In this document: in pieces, positions 16,814 to 28,193 of the stretch
Layout: every line of letters begins with the position of its first letter
Position numbering within the stretch: the stretch's first letter is position 1
From: Acidobacteriota bacterium
GTDB taxonomy: Bacteria > Acidobacteriota > UBA6911 > RPQK01 > DATIPO01
Length of the DNA: 64,000 bases
Assembly: GCA_035471785.1 (NCBI GenBank)
Contig: DATIPQ010000062.1
Span: 36,923 to 100,922 of the forward strand
Direction: 5' to 3'
Notes under the pieces: model-generated
The model's input: only the letters and a program-made list of their open reading frames with translations
Told to the model about the DNA's origin: nothing
Database searches by the model: none
Position numbers and translations under genes: made by a program

Positions 16814-18232
16814 AACTGCACTGCTCCGTTCGCCAGCTCCAGGAGGGGAGCCGGATAGAGTCCCAGGAAGAGCGTTCCCAAAACCAGCAGAAGGATGATG
16901 GCCCTGAGGCTGGTTGTCAGTTCCACGCTGAGGGGCTGGGAGGAGCCTTCCTGCATAAACATGACTACGATGACTCGTAGATAGTAGTAGAGACCGATGG
17001 CCGAAGTGATGACCGCAATCACCACCAGCCAGTAAAGCTGTTGTTGGATGGCCGCCGAAAAGAGAAAGAACTTGCCCATGAATCCGGCGGTGGCGGGAAT
17101 GCCCGCCATGGATATGAGGAAAATAGAAAGGGAAAGGGTCAGAAAAGGGGCTTTGAAGCCGATTCCTTTGAAGTCTTCCAGGTCGATGCCTGCTTCGCCC
17201 TTCAAGCTGATGACCTGGATGATGACGAAGGCTCCGATGGTCATCAGCGCGTAGGCCGACAGGTAGTAGAGGATGCCCTGGGCGCCCAGTTGGTTGTGGG
17301 CCGCCACGCCCACCAGAATGTAACCGGCGTGGGCCACTGAGGAATAGGCCAGCAGCCGCTTCAGGTTGCGTTGCGAAATGGCCGCCACGTTGCCGATGGC
17401 CATGGTCAGGACGGCTCCCATCCACAAGGCGTCCACCCAGTACTCGTTGATCTCGGGCGTCACTTGCTGAAAGATGCGCAGCAGAGCGATGAAGGCGGCG
17501 GCCTTCGATCCCACCGCCAGGTGGGAAGTGACGGGCAGGGGCGCTCCCTGGTAGACGTCGGGAGCCCAGACGTGAAAGGGCGCCATGGCCACCTTGAATC
17601 CGAATCCCACCAGCAGCAGTCCCACGCCCAGGTAGAGGGTGCCGTCGAAGGTCCCCTGGGAGATGAAGGCGGCGATTTCGGGATAGCGGGTCGAGCCCGC
17701 CTGGCCGTAGAGGAAGGCGATTCCGTAGAGCATGAAGCTGGTGGAGAAGGCCCCCAGGATGAAATATTTCCAGGCCGATTCCGCCGACTTGACGTCCGCC
17801 TTCTGGCGCATTCCGGCCAGCACGTAGGTGGCGATGGAGAGGGTTTCCAATCCCAGGAAGGTCATGATCAGGTCGGAACTGGAAGCCATGAAACACATGC
17901 CCACGGTGGCGAAGAGCAGCAGGCAGAAGAACTCTCCCTGCAGGATGCCCTCGCGCCGCAGGTAGGGTATGGCGGAAGCGGCGATGAGCCCGCTCACCAG
18001 CAGCAGCAGCAGGCGCGTCACAGTGCCGAACTCGTCCTGCACGATCATTCCGGAGAAGGCCGCACCGGAGGAGGTCCCCAGTTGCCATCCCGCCGCCGCC
18101 AAGGCAGCGGCGATGCCGCCGACCGAGAGCCATCCCAGCCTCTTCTGGCCATCCTTCCGGACGGAGGGGACCAGCAGCATGACCAGGATGCCGGTCAGGC
18201 TCAGAATGATCTCAGGGAGAATCGCTGCGTAA

Positions 18233-18243
<11 letters not shown>
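16810..18243 (-). CDS. nuoN: NADH-quinone oxidoreductase subunit N
   Basis: Antiporter-like proton-pumping subunit of Complex I, 477 residues with about 14 membrane segments. It starts MEINYAAILPEIILSLTGILVMLL and contains the key Lys/His region AYSSVAHAGYILVGV and the core PFHVWAPDVYQGAPLPVTSHLAVGSKAAAF. It overlaps the end of nuoM by 11 bases and the start of greA by 4. Last nuo gene of the nuoJKLMN set. Confidence 0.95.
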
Positions 18244-19762
<1,519 letters not shown>

Positions 19763-19766
19763 AAGC

Positions 19767-21758
19767 TCACGAGGTGAAATAGAAGACGAAAATCAGCACG
19801 GTGCCGAAAAGCACCCAGGCGGCGTAGCTGCGCACGTAGCCGGTCTGCATGCGACGCGCCATCTGGCTGAAGATCTGCACCAGGGCGGCCGTTCCGTTGA
19901 CCAGCCCGTCAATGATGGAGGCGTCCATGAGCCGCCACAGGATGTTGCGCGAAATCCACTGCAGGGGATGGACGAAGAGGGCGTCGTATAGCTCGTCCAC
20001 CAGAAACTTGTTGCGCATGAGTTGATAAGCTCCGGCGAAGCGGGTGGATACCCGTTGCGGCAGCTCGGGATCTCGGATGTAAGACCAGTAGGCCACCAGA
20101 AATCCCACCAATCCCAGGGCCACCGCCAAGCCGGCCAAGGTCAACTCCATGGCGGTATGGTCGCCGTGATGCTCGCCCGCCGCGGCCAACGAGTACTTGT
20201 ACTGGAAGGACGGCTCCAGGAAGTGATGCAACTGGTTGGTCTCAGCCAGCCAGGGCGGCAGGCCCACCCATCCGCCTATGAAGGAAAGCACGGCCAGCAG
20301 CACCAGCGGAAGCAGCACCACCATGCCGGGTTCCTTGGGTTTGGCATCGTGATGGGCTTGCTTCTCGGGTCCTTGGGCGTGATGGTCGTCATCGCCGTGA
20401 TGCTCGCCCATCTCGATGCGTTCCGAACCGTGGAAGCAAAGAAACATGAGGCGGAACATGTAAAAGGACGTCAATCCGGCAACCAGGGCCCCGACCGCGT
20501 AGAAGGCCGGTCCGCCGTAGGGACTGGAGAAAGCTTCCCAAAGGATCTCGTCCTTGGAGAAGAAGCCCGAGAGAAAGGGGAATCCGGCAATGGCCAGAGT
20601 GGCGATGCCCATGGTGGCCCAGGTCCAGGGCAGGTACTTGCGCAGCCCTCCCATCTTGAAAAGGTCCTGCTGGTGATGCATGGCCAGGATGACGCTTCCT
20701 GAGCCCAAAAAGAGCAGAGCCTTAAAGAAGGCGTGGGTCATGAGATGAAATATGCCAGCCGTGTAGGCGCCTACTCCGCAGGCCAGAAACATGTAGCCGA
20801 GCTGGCTGACGGTGGAATAGGCCAGGACTTTCTTGATGTCGCGCTGGGCTACCGCGATCAGTGCCGAGAGCAGGGCCGTGGCCAGGGCCACCACCGCCAC
20901 GATCAGCAGGGTGTCGGGGGCCCGGCTGTAGAGGGCCGAGGAGCGGGCGATCATGTAGACGCCGGCCGTAACCATGGTGGCGGCGTGGATGAGGGCGCTG
21001 ACCGGGGTCGGGCCGGCCATGGCGTCGGGCAGCCAGGTGAAGAGCGGAATCTGGGCGCTTTTGCCGGTGGCGCCGACGAAAAAGAGCAGGGTGATCAGGG
21101 AAAGAACGCCGAAGCCGCTTTCGGGCGAAAGGGCCGACACGCTCTCGAAGACGTCCAGGTAAGCCAGGGTTCCGAATTCGCTGAAGAGCAGGAACATGCC
21201 CAGCAGGAAGCCGAAATCGCCGATGCGGTTGACGATGAAGGCTTTCTTGGCGGCATCCCCGGCGAAGCGCTCCTTGAAGTAATAGCCGATGAGCAGGTAA
21301 GAACACAGTCCCACGCCTTCCCAGCCCACGAACATGAGCAGGTAGTTGTCGGCCAGCACCAGCACGCTCATCATGAAGATGAAGAGGTTGAGATAGGCGA
21401 AGTAGCGGTAGTATCCGTCCTCTCCCTGCATGTATCCCATGGAATACAGGTGAATGAGGAAGCCCACTCCCGTGACCACCAGGATCATGAGGGAGGAAAG
21501 GGGATCGAAGAGGAAGGAAGCGCTGGAGGCGAAGTCTCCGGCTTGAATCCAGGTAAAGGCCTCGACCACGCGGACGCGCTGCTCCGGCGACAGTCCCAGC
21601 AGCTCGAAGAAGCTGGCCGCCGCCACCAGGAAGGAGGCAAAGACGGCCGAGCAGGCGATGGCGCCCACCGCCCGCTCCGGCAGCCGCTTGCCCGCCAGTC
21701 CGCAGATGGCGGCTCCCAGCAGGGGGAAGAGCAGCAATATGGGAAAGCTATCCAGCAT
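19767..21758 (-). CDS. nuoL: NADH-quinone oxidoreductase subunit L
   Basis: Largest antiporter-like Complex I subunit, 663 residues, with the C-terminal lateral helix. Motifs: FVGWEGVGLCSYLLIGYYF, PLFTWLPDAMAGPTPVSALIHAATMVTAGVYM, AYSTVSQLGYMFLACGVGAY and FLSGFFSKDEILWEAF. A His-rich loop (GEHHGDDDHHAQGPEKQAHHDAK, around residue 450) is often seen in this subunit. It starts three bases after nuoK. Confidence 0.96.
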   Translation of the reverse strand: MLDSFPILLLFPLLGAAICGLAGKRLPERAVGAIACSAVFASFLVAAASFFELLGLSPEQRVRVVEAFTWIQAGDFASSASFLFDPLSSLMILVVTGVGFLIHLYSMGYMQGEDGYYRYFAYLNLFIFMMSVLVLADNYLLMFVGWEGVGLCSYLLIGYYFKERFAGDAAKKAFIVNRIGDFGFLLGMFLLFSEFGTLAYLDVFESVSALSPESGFGVLSLITLLFFVGATGKSAQIPLFTWLPDAMAGPTPVSALIHAATMVTAGVYMIARSSALYSRAPDTLLIVAVVALATALLSALIAVAQRDIKKVLAYSTVSQLGYMFLACGVGAYTAGIFHLMTHAFFKALLFLGSGSVILAMHHQQDLFKMGGLRKYLPWTWATMGIATLAIAGFPFLSGFFSKDEILWEAFSSPYGGPAFYAVGALVAGLTSFYMFRLMFLCFHGSERIEMGEHHGDDDHHAQGPEKQAHHDAKPKEPGMVVLLPLVLLAVLSFIGGWVGLPPWLAETNQLHHFLEPSFQYKYSLAAAGEHHGDHTAMELTLAGLAVALGLVGFLVAYWSYIRDPELPQRVSTRFAGAYQLMRNKFLVDELYDALFVHPLQWISRNILWRLMDASIIDGLVNGTAALVQIFSQMARRMQTGYVRSYAAWVLFGTVLIFVFYFTS

Positions 21759-21761
21759 GGG

Positions 21762-22064
21762 TCACCATTTCATATTGTCGATGGAGTCGACATCCAGCGT
21801 GCCTTGGCGTTTGCGCAGCACCACGATAATGGCCAGCCCCACCGAGGCTTCGGCGGCGGCCACCACCATGACGAAGATGACGAAGATCTGGCCGTCCACC
21901 TGCTGCAGGCTGCGGGAGTAGGCGATCAGGGTCAGGTTCACGGCGTTGAGCATGATCTCGACGCACATGAACATGGTGATGGCGTTGCGTCTGAAGAGGA
22001 CGCCGAACGATCCGATGGAAAAGAGCACCGCTCCCAGAATCAAATAATGTGCTGTCGGAACCAT
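21762..22064 (-). CDS. nuoK: NADH-quinone oxidoreductase subunit K
   Basis: Small Complex I membrane subunit with three membrane helices, carrying the conserved Glu residues of the proton path (MCVEIMLNAVNL and AAAEASVGLAIIV). I prefer ATG 22064, giving MVPTAHYLILGAVLF and exactly 100 residues, the usual length. A TTG at 22070 with AGGA five bases upstream would add two residues. Confidence 0.95.
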   Translation of the reverse strand: MVPTAHYLILGAVLFSIGSFGVLFRRNAITMFMCVEIMLNAVNLTLIAYSRSLQQVDGQIFVIFVMVVAAAEASVGLAIIVVLRKRQGTLDVDSIDNMKW

Positions 22065-22071
22065 AGCCAAG

Positions 22072-22566
22072 TCAGTCCTTTTGCCGTTTGGCCAGCACGA
22101 TGGCGCCGATGACGGCCACCAGGATGAGTATCGATGTCAGCTCAAAGGGGAGCAGGTAGTCGCGGAACAGTAAGCGGGCCACTTCATGCAGCGACCCTCT
22201 CTCTCCCAGGCCTCCCGCCGGCCCCCCCGTTCTCAGCGTGCGGATGAGGGCATAGGCCACGAAAACAACCATGGGACTGGCCGCGATCAGGATGGCGCCC
22301 TGACGTTTGGCGCGGAAGATCTCGGTCTTGGGATCGAGCAGCATGATGACGAAGAGAAAGAGCACCATGATGGCGCCCGCGTAGACGATGATCTGGACGG
22401 CGCCGATGAAGTAGGCTCCCAACTGAATGAAGAGGGCCGCGATGGCTCCGAAACAGATGATCAAAGCCAGGGCGCTGTAGACGGCGCGGCGCTGAAAAAC
22501 GACGGCCAGGGCCGATCCCACAGCCAACGCCGCCAATAAGTAAAAAACGATCAGTTCCACGAGCAA
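22072..22566 (-). CDS. nuoJ: NADH-quinone oxidoreductase subunit J
   Basis: Complex I membrane subunit of 164 residues with five membrane segments. Typical stretches: SALALIICFGAIAALFIQLGAYFIGAVQIIVYAGAIMVLFLFVIMLLD, then a short hydrophilic loop and a last helix FELTSILILVAVIGAIVLAKR. It is the first gene of this nuo set; nuoA-I are not upstream. Its promoter is listed separately. Confidence 0.95.
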   Translation of the reverse strand: MLVELIVFYLLAALAVGSALAVVFQRRAVYSALALIICFGAIAALFIQLGAYFIGAVQIIVYAGAIMVLFLFVIMLLDPKTEIFRAKRQGAILIAASPMVVFVAYALIRTLRTGGPAGGLGERGSLHEVARLLFRDYLLPFELTSILILVAVIGAIVLAKRQKD

Positions 22567-22613
22567 AACCCTTGTAACAAGCGGCTTTTAGCCATCCTCC
22601 CCAAGAAGCTCGA

Positions 22614-22642
22614 ATCTTAGTGGATGGCCCTGTTCGTGTCAA
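22614..22642 (-). promoter_or_regulatory. Consensus promoter of the nuoJKLMN-greA operon
   Basis: Read on the minus strand: TTGACA (22642-22637), 17 bases, TAAGAT (22619-22614). Perfect -35, good -10, ideal spacing, giving a leader of roughly 40 bases before nuoJ. It supports nuoJKLMN being an independent transcription unit. Confidence 0.6.
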
Positions 22643-22797
22643 GCACCGCTACCCTCCCGGCCGCTGCTTCTGAGACGCCTCCTGCCAGTGCAGTTCGAGG
22701 GTGGAGACGCGGCGTCCGCGGGCGGCCCGTATGGCGTGGTTTTGGCCGAGTGCACCCCGATGACTACCGGCTCGCCGGGACATTTCTTTTCCAATTC

Positions 22798-23190
22798 TCA
22801 GAACATCTCCACCTTGACCTGGACGCCAGGCGCGCTCGCCAGCCTGATGTCTCCGGTCAGCAAAGTCGCGCCCAGGACTTCGGCTAGGCTGACATAGGCG
22901 GCGTCATATGCAGTCAGATTATGACGCAACTCCCAGATGCGAGGCAGGTAAAGCTCATGAGGATGCCGCTCTAAGTCGAGCTGGCGCAGGTGTTCCAGGG
23001 CCAGTCTTCCGCGCTGGGCGGTTATCGTGTCGTTGAAGGCACAGCGCCTGATCGTCTGGGCCACCTCAAGATCAACAAGGTGGGGGGCATGGAGGGATAT
23101 ATCGGTCGAAGTTATGCGATCCGCTACTTGACGGCCTCTGCGGGTAGCGAGCAGCAGCTCAATCAAGACCGAAGCATCAAGTACGATCAC
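22798..23190 (-). CDS. PIN-domain toxin, VapC family
   Basis: Ribonuclease toxin of 130 residues. The acidic PIN residues are visible: Asp5 in IVLDASVLIELLL, Glu in LVDLEVAQTIRR, Asp in LTAYDAAYVSLAEVLGATLLTGDIRLA. The enzyme would cleave specific RNAs when not bound by its antitoxin. It overlaps the antitoxin gene by four bases (ATGA), the usual order and arrangement. Confidence 0.9.
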   Translation of the reverse strand: MIVLDASVLIELLLATRRGRQVADRITSTDISLHAPHLVDLEVAQTIRRCAFNDTITAQRGRLALEHLRQLDLERHPHELYLPRIWELRHNLTAYDAAYVSLAEVLGATLLTGDIRLASAPGVQVKVEMF

Positions 23191-23417
23191 CGCCGGTCCC
23201 GCTCTTCGCGAACCATATCAGCCGCCGAAGGCGAGAGTTCTAGCTCGGGGAGACTTTTAAGACGCTCCAGGATTTCGGCGCGGGTAGGCCGCTCAAGCGA
23301 CTTGCGCAGCTCACGCATTATGAACTCAGACATCGACATGCCTGCCAAAGCTGCTCTGGCCTTGACTCGCTTATGCAGTTCGTCGGGTACATTTCGGATC
23401 TGAATCATGCTGCTCAT
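23187..23417 (-). CDS. Ribbon-helix-helix antitoxin of the VapC toxin (FitA-like)
   Basis: A 76-residue protein with an N-terminal ribbon-helix-helix DNA-binding fold (MIQIRNVPDELHKRVKARAALAGMSMSEFIMREL) and an acidic C-terminal tail that would wrap the toxin. It would repress its own promoter. The first ATG (23417) lies six bases after a TATGCT box, so the mRNA may be leaderless; a second ATG follows three codons later. Confidence 0.88.
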   Translation of the reverse strand: MSSMIQIRNVPDELHKRVKARAALAGMSMSEFIMRELRKSLERPTRAEILERLKSLPELELSPSAADMVREERDRR

Positions 23418-23423
23418 GTGGAC

Positions 23424-23452
23424 AGCATACTTTCATCACTTTTTCATGTCAA
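23424..23452 (-). promoter_or_regulatory. Promoter of the VapBC-type pair, apparently leaderless
   Basis: Minus strand: TTGACA (23452-23447), 17 bases, TATGCT (23429-23424), then six bases to the ATG. Transcription would begin at or next to the start codon. The spacer holds two ATGAAA direct repeats that could be the antitoxin operator. Confidence 0.6.
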
Positions 23453-24339
23453 GCGGTCTGGTCCTCGTCTTGGCTGAGGAGGTCGAGGAAGGCTTTGGAG
23501 GCGCGGCTGAGGGTGCGCTTTTTGGGGTAGACCAGGCGGATCTTGCGCTCCACCTGGATTTCCTTGACGCCGACTTCGCGCAGCGTGCCCTGCTCGATTT
23601 CATGTTCTACGCACATGCGGGGCAGGAAAGACACGCCTTCGTCGCGCTGGATCAGCTTGTGGATGGCTTCCACCGTGGGCATCTCGATGTCCATATTGAG
23701 CGGAACGCGCTTTTCCTGGAACTTTTGCAGCACCACCCGCCGGTAGGGAGAGACGACGTTGTGGGCAATGAAAGTCTCCATTCCCAGTTCCTGAATCGAG
23801 ACTTCCTTTTGCGAGGCCAGGCGGTGGCGGGGCGAACAGATGAAGCTGAGGTGATCGGTGAAGATGATCTGGCTGACGATCTGCTTCTGCACAGGACGGT
23901 AAGAAATCACCCCCAGTTCGAGTTCGCCCCCCAGGAGCATGTCGGGAATGCGCGAGGACTGACAGCGCAGCACCTGCACCCTGACCTTGGGGTAGAGCTT
24001 GCGGAAGCGGCTCAGGTGCTGCAGCAGGTAGAGGGTGGAGGACTCGTTGGCACCGATGGTCAGGCGTCCCGCCGAGAGATCGCGCAATTCGGTGAGGGCG
24101 TTGTTGAGGTCGCGCTCCACCGTGCGGGCCCGCTTGGCGTAGTCGAGCACGGTGCGTCCGGCGTCGGTCAGCAGCAGTTCGCGGCTGGAGCGGTCGATCA
24201 GAGTCTCGCCCACTTCCTCCTCCAGCCGCCGCACGGCCAAGGAGACGGCCGGCTGGGTGCGGAGCAGGCGCTCGGAAGCGCGGGAAAAGCTGCCTTCTTC
24301 CACCACCGTCAAGAAAACTCGTAAAGCTTGATAATCCAT
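23449..24339 (-). CDS. LysR-type transcriptional regulator
   Basis: A 296-residue LTTR. The N-terminal winged helix-turn-helix is standard (MDYQALRVFLTVVEEGSFSRASERLLRTQPAVSLAVRRLEEEVG). The effector domain starts near residue 90 (GRLTIGANESSTLYLL) and has ELELGVISYRP. It is transcribed away from ilvB across a 295-base region with a dyad that looks like an LTTR site, so regulation of ilvBNC is a fair inference (as IlvY regulates ilvC in enterics). The effector is unknown. Confidence 0.88.
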   Translation of the reverse strand: MDYQALRVFLTVVEEGSFSRASERLLRTQPAVSLAVRRLEEEVGETLIDRSSRELLLTDAGRTVLDYAKRARTVERDLNNALTELRDLSAGRLTIGANESSTLYLLQHLSRFRKLYPKVRVQVLRCQSSRIPDMLLGGELELGVISYRPVQKQIVSQIIFTDHLSFICSPRHRLASQKEVSIQELGMETFIAHNVVSPYRRVVLQKFQEKRVPLNMDIEMPTVEAIHKLIQRDEGVSFLPRMCVEHEIEQGTLREVGVKEIQVERKIRLVYPKKRTLSRASKAFLDLLSQDEDQTA

Positions 24340-24350
24340 GCCGGGGACTA

Positions 24351-24379
24351 TTTATAAACCGACAGGCCTCTATTTGCAA
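24351..24379 (-). promoter_or_regulatory. Promoter of the LysR regulator
   Basis: Minus strand: TTGCAA (24379-24374), 17 bases, TATAAA (24356-24351), 11 bases before the ATG. The -35 touches the dyad at 24383-24402, suggesting autoregulation. Confidence 0.45.
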
Positions 24380-24381
24380 GG

Positions 24382-24413
24382 CTTATGGAATAAATATCAT
24401 AAATAAACATAAG
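24382..24413. promoter_or_regulatory. Putative LysR-type operator
   Basis: TTATG (24383-24387), ten bases, CATAA (24398-24402) form a perfect dyad in an AT-rich island. A third half-site CATAAG lies at 24408-24413 and also pairs with CTTATG at 24382-24387. The dyad centre lies about 69 bases before the transcription start predicted for ilvB, close to the usual LTTR recognition position. Confidence 0.5.
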
Positions 24414-24425
24414 AAAAATTATAAA

Positions 24426-24455
24426 TTGGACATATGAAGCGCCCTGGGGCATAGT
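24426..24455 (+). promoter_or_regulatory. Candidate ilvB promoter
   Basis: TTGGAC (24426-24431), 18 bases, CATAGT (24450-24455). This would give a leader of about 170 bases. Weak on its own; its distance from the LTTR dyad supports it. Confidence 0.35.
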
Positions 24456-24564
24456 GCCCTTTGCCGCCGGGCCAGCCCGCCCCAATCGACACTGTTTAGC
24501 GGGTAACGCATTAGGGCCGCCACAAGCCCAAGGCGGTCTGATGTGCGGGCTCGGTTGCTAGGTT

Positions 24565-24608
24565 CCGCGCGCTTCTCGGCTTTCCTTGTCGGCCGAGACG
24601 GCGCGCGG
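24565..24608 (+). promoter_or_regulatory. Strong hairpin in the ilvB leader
   Basis: CCGCGCGC (24565-24572) pairs with GCGCGCGG (24601-24608), and CTCGGC (24575-24580) with GCCGAG (24592-24597), giving 14 base pairs with a 2x3 internal loop. It ends about ten bases before the GGAGGGG of ilvB. There is no T run and no leader peptide rich in Leu, Ile or Val codons, so classic attenuation is not supported; translational control is possible. Confidence 0.45.
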
Positions 24609-24634
24609 CTCCAGGCAACGGAGGGGTAACGACC

Positions 24635-26359
24635 ATGAGCCAAAAGACGGGAGCCCAGATCATCTGGGAATGCTTGCTGAAGGAGCAGGTGGAGACCGTC
24701 TTCGGCTATCCCGGCGGCGCTATTCTTCCGGCCTACGACGCCCTGACCCAATACCGCATCCGCCACGTGCTGGTGCGTCACGAGCAGGGCGCAGCCCACA
24801 TGGCGGACGGGTATGCCCGGGCCTCGGGCAAGGTGGGCGTTGCCTTGGCCACCTCCGGACCCGGGGCCACCAACCTGGTGACGGGAATCGCCACGGCCAT
24901 GATGGACTCTTCGCCCGTGGTGTGCATCACCGGACAGGTGCCCGGCCCGGTCATCGGACGCGACGCCTTCCAGGAATGCGACGTCACCGGCATTACCCTT
25001 CCCATCACCAAGCATAATTACCTGGTGACCCGCGCCCAGCACATCGCTCCCACGATTAAGGAGGCCTTCCACCTGGCGCGCAGCGGACGTCCCGGCCCCG
25101 TGCTGGTCGACATCACCAAAGATGCCCAGCAAGAGAGCGCCGACTTCGATTGGGACGACATCGAAGTCCGCCTGCCGGGAGCCCGCCCCGCCTCGGGAGT
25201 CCTCCCGGACGAACTGCAGCAGGCCGTCGAGTTGATCAACGCCGCTCAGAAACCCCTGATTCTGGCTGGACAAGGCGTTATTCAATCGGGATCGACCGAG
25301 GGCTTGCTGCAGTTTGTCGACAAAACCTCCATTCCCGTCTCCTGCACCCTGCTGGGGTTGGGCGGCTTTCCCGCCTCTCATCCCCTCAACCTGGGAATGA
25401 TGGGGATGCATGGGGAGTCCTGGGTCAACCACGCCATCCAGCAAGCCGACCTGCTGCTGGCCTTCGGCATGCGCTTCGACGACAGGGTGACGGGCAATCC
25501 GGCCACATACGCCACCGCAGCCAAGAAGATCCACGTCGATATCGACCGCGCCGAAATCAACAAGAACGTGCAGGTGGATCTAGGCATCGTCGGCGACCTG
25601 CGCGACACGCTGCTGCAACTGAACGAAGCGGTCGACGAATGCTCTCACCGCCAGTGGAATGCCGACATCGAGGAGATGAAAGGCGACTCGGCGGTTCGCG
25701 ACATCCAGACCCTGCCCGACAACGGACGCCTTTACGCCGCCCATGTCATCAACGACATTTGGAACTTGACCGATGGCAAAGCCATGGTGGTGACCGACGT
25801 GGGACAGCACCAGATGTGGGAGGCTCAGTACTACAAGCACGAGTTTCCCCGCCAGCTCATCACCTCGGGCGGACTGGGCACCATGGGATTCGCCCTGCCC
25901 GCCGCCATCGGGGCCCGCATGGCCTGTCCCGAAGGAGAAATCTGGGTGGTGTGCGGCGACGGCGGATTCCAGATGACGGCCTGCGAACTCTCGACTTGCG
26001 CCCAGGAGGAGCTCGACATCAACGTGGCCATCATCAACAACGGTTATCTGGGCATGGTGCGCCAGTGGCAGGAGTTCTTCTACGAGAAACGCTACAGTGC
26101 CACGCCCCTGCGCAATCCCGATTTCTGCCTCCTGGCCCAGGCCCACGGACTTCAGACCTTGCAGGCCAGAACCCGCAGCCAGGCCAGAGAGTCCATCGCC
26201 AAGGCCCGCCGCACCCAAGGTACGGTGGTGGTCGACTTCCGGGTCGAGCAAGAGGACAGCGTTTATCCCATGGTTCCGGCGGGCAATTGCCTGCACGACA
26301 TGATCAGGCGTCCGCTGGAGGAGAATCCGCTGGTGGAGACGGCCCAATCCCGATGGTGA
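24635..26359 (+). CDS. ilvB: Acetolactate synthase large subunit
   Basis: ThDP- and FAD-dependent enzyme of 574 residues for the first common step of valine, leucine and isoleucine synthesis. The N-terminal ThDP domain has FGYPGGAILPAYDAL and the catalytic Glu in LVRHEQGAAHMADGYARASGKVG; PGATNLVTGIATAMMDSSPVV follows. The C-terminal ThDP/Mg motif is GDGGFQMTACELSTC ... INNGYLGMVRQWQ. The Leu-rich leader is absent. GGAGGGG precedes the ATG. It is followed four bases later by ilvN. Confidence 0.96.
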   Translation: MSQKTGAQIIWECLLKEQVETVFGYPGGAILPAYDALTQYRIRHVLVRHEQGAAHMADGYARASGKVGVALATSGPGATNLVTGIATAMMDSSPVVCITGQVPGPVIGRDAFQECDVTGITLPITKHNYLVTRAQHIAPTIKEAFHLARSGRPGPVLVDITKDAQQESADFDWDDIEVRLPGARPASGVLPDELQQAVELINAAQKPLILAGQGVIQSGSTEGLLQFVDKTSIPVSCTLLGLGGFPASHPLNLGMMGMHGESWVNHAIQQADLLLAFGMRFDDRVTGNPATYATAAKKIHVDIDRAEINKNVQVDLGIVGDLRDTLLQLNEAVDECSHRQWNADIEEMKGDSAVRDIQTLPDNGRLYAAHVINDIWNLTDGKAMVVTDVGQHQMWEAQYYKHEFPRQLITSGGLGTMGFALPAAIGARMACPEGEIWVVCGDGGFQMTACELSTCAQEELDINVAIINNGYLGMVRQWQEFFYEKRYSATPLRNPDFCLLAQAHGLQTLQARTRSQARESIAKARRTQGTVVVDFRVEQEDSVYPMVPAGNCLHDMIRRPLEENPLVETAQSRW

Positions 26360-26363
26360 TGCT

Positions 26364-27044
26364 ATGCGAGTGATTTCAGAGTACCGCGACCCCCGGCAGA
26401 GCCCCTTGCAGACCCTGGTCCTTCACGTCGAAGACAAGCCGGGAGTGCTGGACCGGGTGGCTTCCGTCTTCCGGCGCCGCGCCTTCAACATCGCTTCGCT
26501 GAGCGTAGGACACACCCACCGTCCCGGCATCTCCCGCATGACGGTGGTGATGGAGGGCGGGGCGGCCGAGGCCGAGCGGGCTGAGGCCAACCTGCACAAG
26601 CTGATCAACGTCCTCTCGGTCGACAACGTCACCGAACGCCCCAGCCTGGAGCGCCATCTGGCGCTGGTCAAGGTGCGCTGCAACCCGGCCAACCGCCGCG
26701 AGATCCTGCAACTGTGCGAGGTCTTCAGGGCCCGCGTGGTGGACATCGGACCGCAAGCGCTGGTGGCCGAGATCACCGGCTCCGACTCCAAGATCGAGGG
26801 ATTGGTGGAAGTCCTGCGTCCTTTCGGGATCCTGGAGATGGCCCGCACGGGAGCCGTGGCCATGTCGAGGGGCAAGCAGGCATCAGAGCAGGGTTCCCGT
26901 CCAGGGAGCGGAACAGCGTCAGAAAACGAAGGGTCAACCGAAACGAGCAATCGGGCGGCCGTTAGAGACCGCATAAGTCCTCCGGTAATTGAGAGGGTGT
27001 CTTTGCTAAGCGAGGATGGGCGGTCTCTAACGGCGGCTCGATAG
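26364..27044 (+). CDS. ilvN: Acetolactate synthase small (regulatory) subunit, with extended tail
   Basis: Regulatory subunit that mediates valine feedback inhibition. An ACT domain opens the protein ([33 protein letters not shown]) and a second ACT-like domain ends near residue 172 ([16 protein letters not shown]). The following ~55 residues (Ser/Gly/Glu-rich, then [23 protein letters not shown]) are not family-like; their DNA contains a 15-bp perfect inverted repeat. Family length is about 160-175, so the gene probably gained its 3' end from an inserted element. It ends 28 bases before ilvC. Confidence 0.93.
   Translation: MRVISEYRDPRQSPLQTLVLHVEDKPGVLDRVASVFRRRAFNIASLSVGHTHRPGISRMTVVMEGGAAEAERAEANLHKLINVLSVDNVTERPSLERHLALVKVRCNPANRREILQLCEVFRARVVDIGPQALVAEITGSDSKIEGLVEVLRPFGILEMARTGAVAMSRGKQASEQGSRPGSGTASENEGSTETSNRAAVRDRISPPVIERVSLLSEDGRSLTAAR
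26958..27034. repeat. 77-bp segment with perfect 15-bp terminal inverted repeats in the ilvN tail
   Basis: GCCGTTAGAGACCGC (26958-26972) and its exact complement GCGGTCTCTAACGGC (27020-27034) flank 47 bases; inner TCCTC/GAGGA extend the symmetry. It lies inside the non-conserved end of ilvN, just before the ilvC leader. It could be a small palindromic mobile element or an RNA hairpin between ilvN and ilvC. Confidence 0.65.
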
Positions 27045-27072
27045 TTTGAAAAACCGCAAGGAGAAACACAAC

Positions 27073-28137
<1,065 letters not shown>

Positions 28138-28193
28138 CCGGAGATCATCACAGCCTTGGCCGGAGGAAAGGCGCTCTCCTGCTTTCCTCACCA

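Noticed and set aside
16814-18133. greA frame extended upstream to a 605-codon fusion
   Set aside because: The extension is read through nuoN in another frame; GreA homology starts at the TTG at 16813.
24340-24634. T-box or leader-peptide attenuator before ilvB
   Set aside because: No T-box core sequence, no Leu/Ile/Val-rich leader peptide, and no T run after the hairpin.
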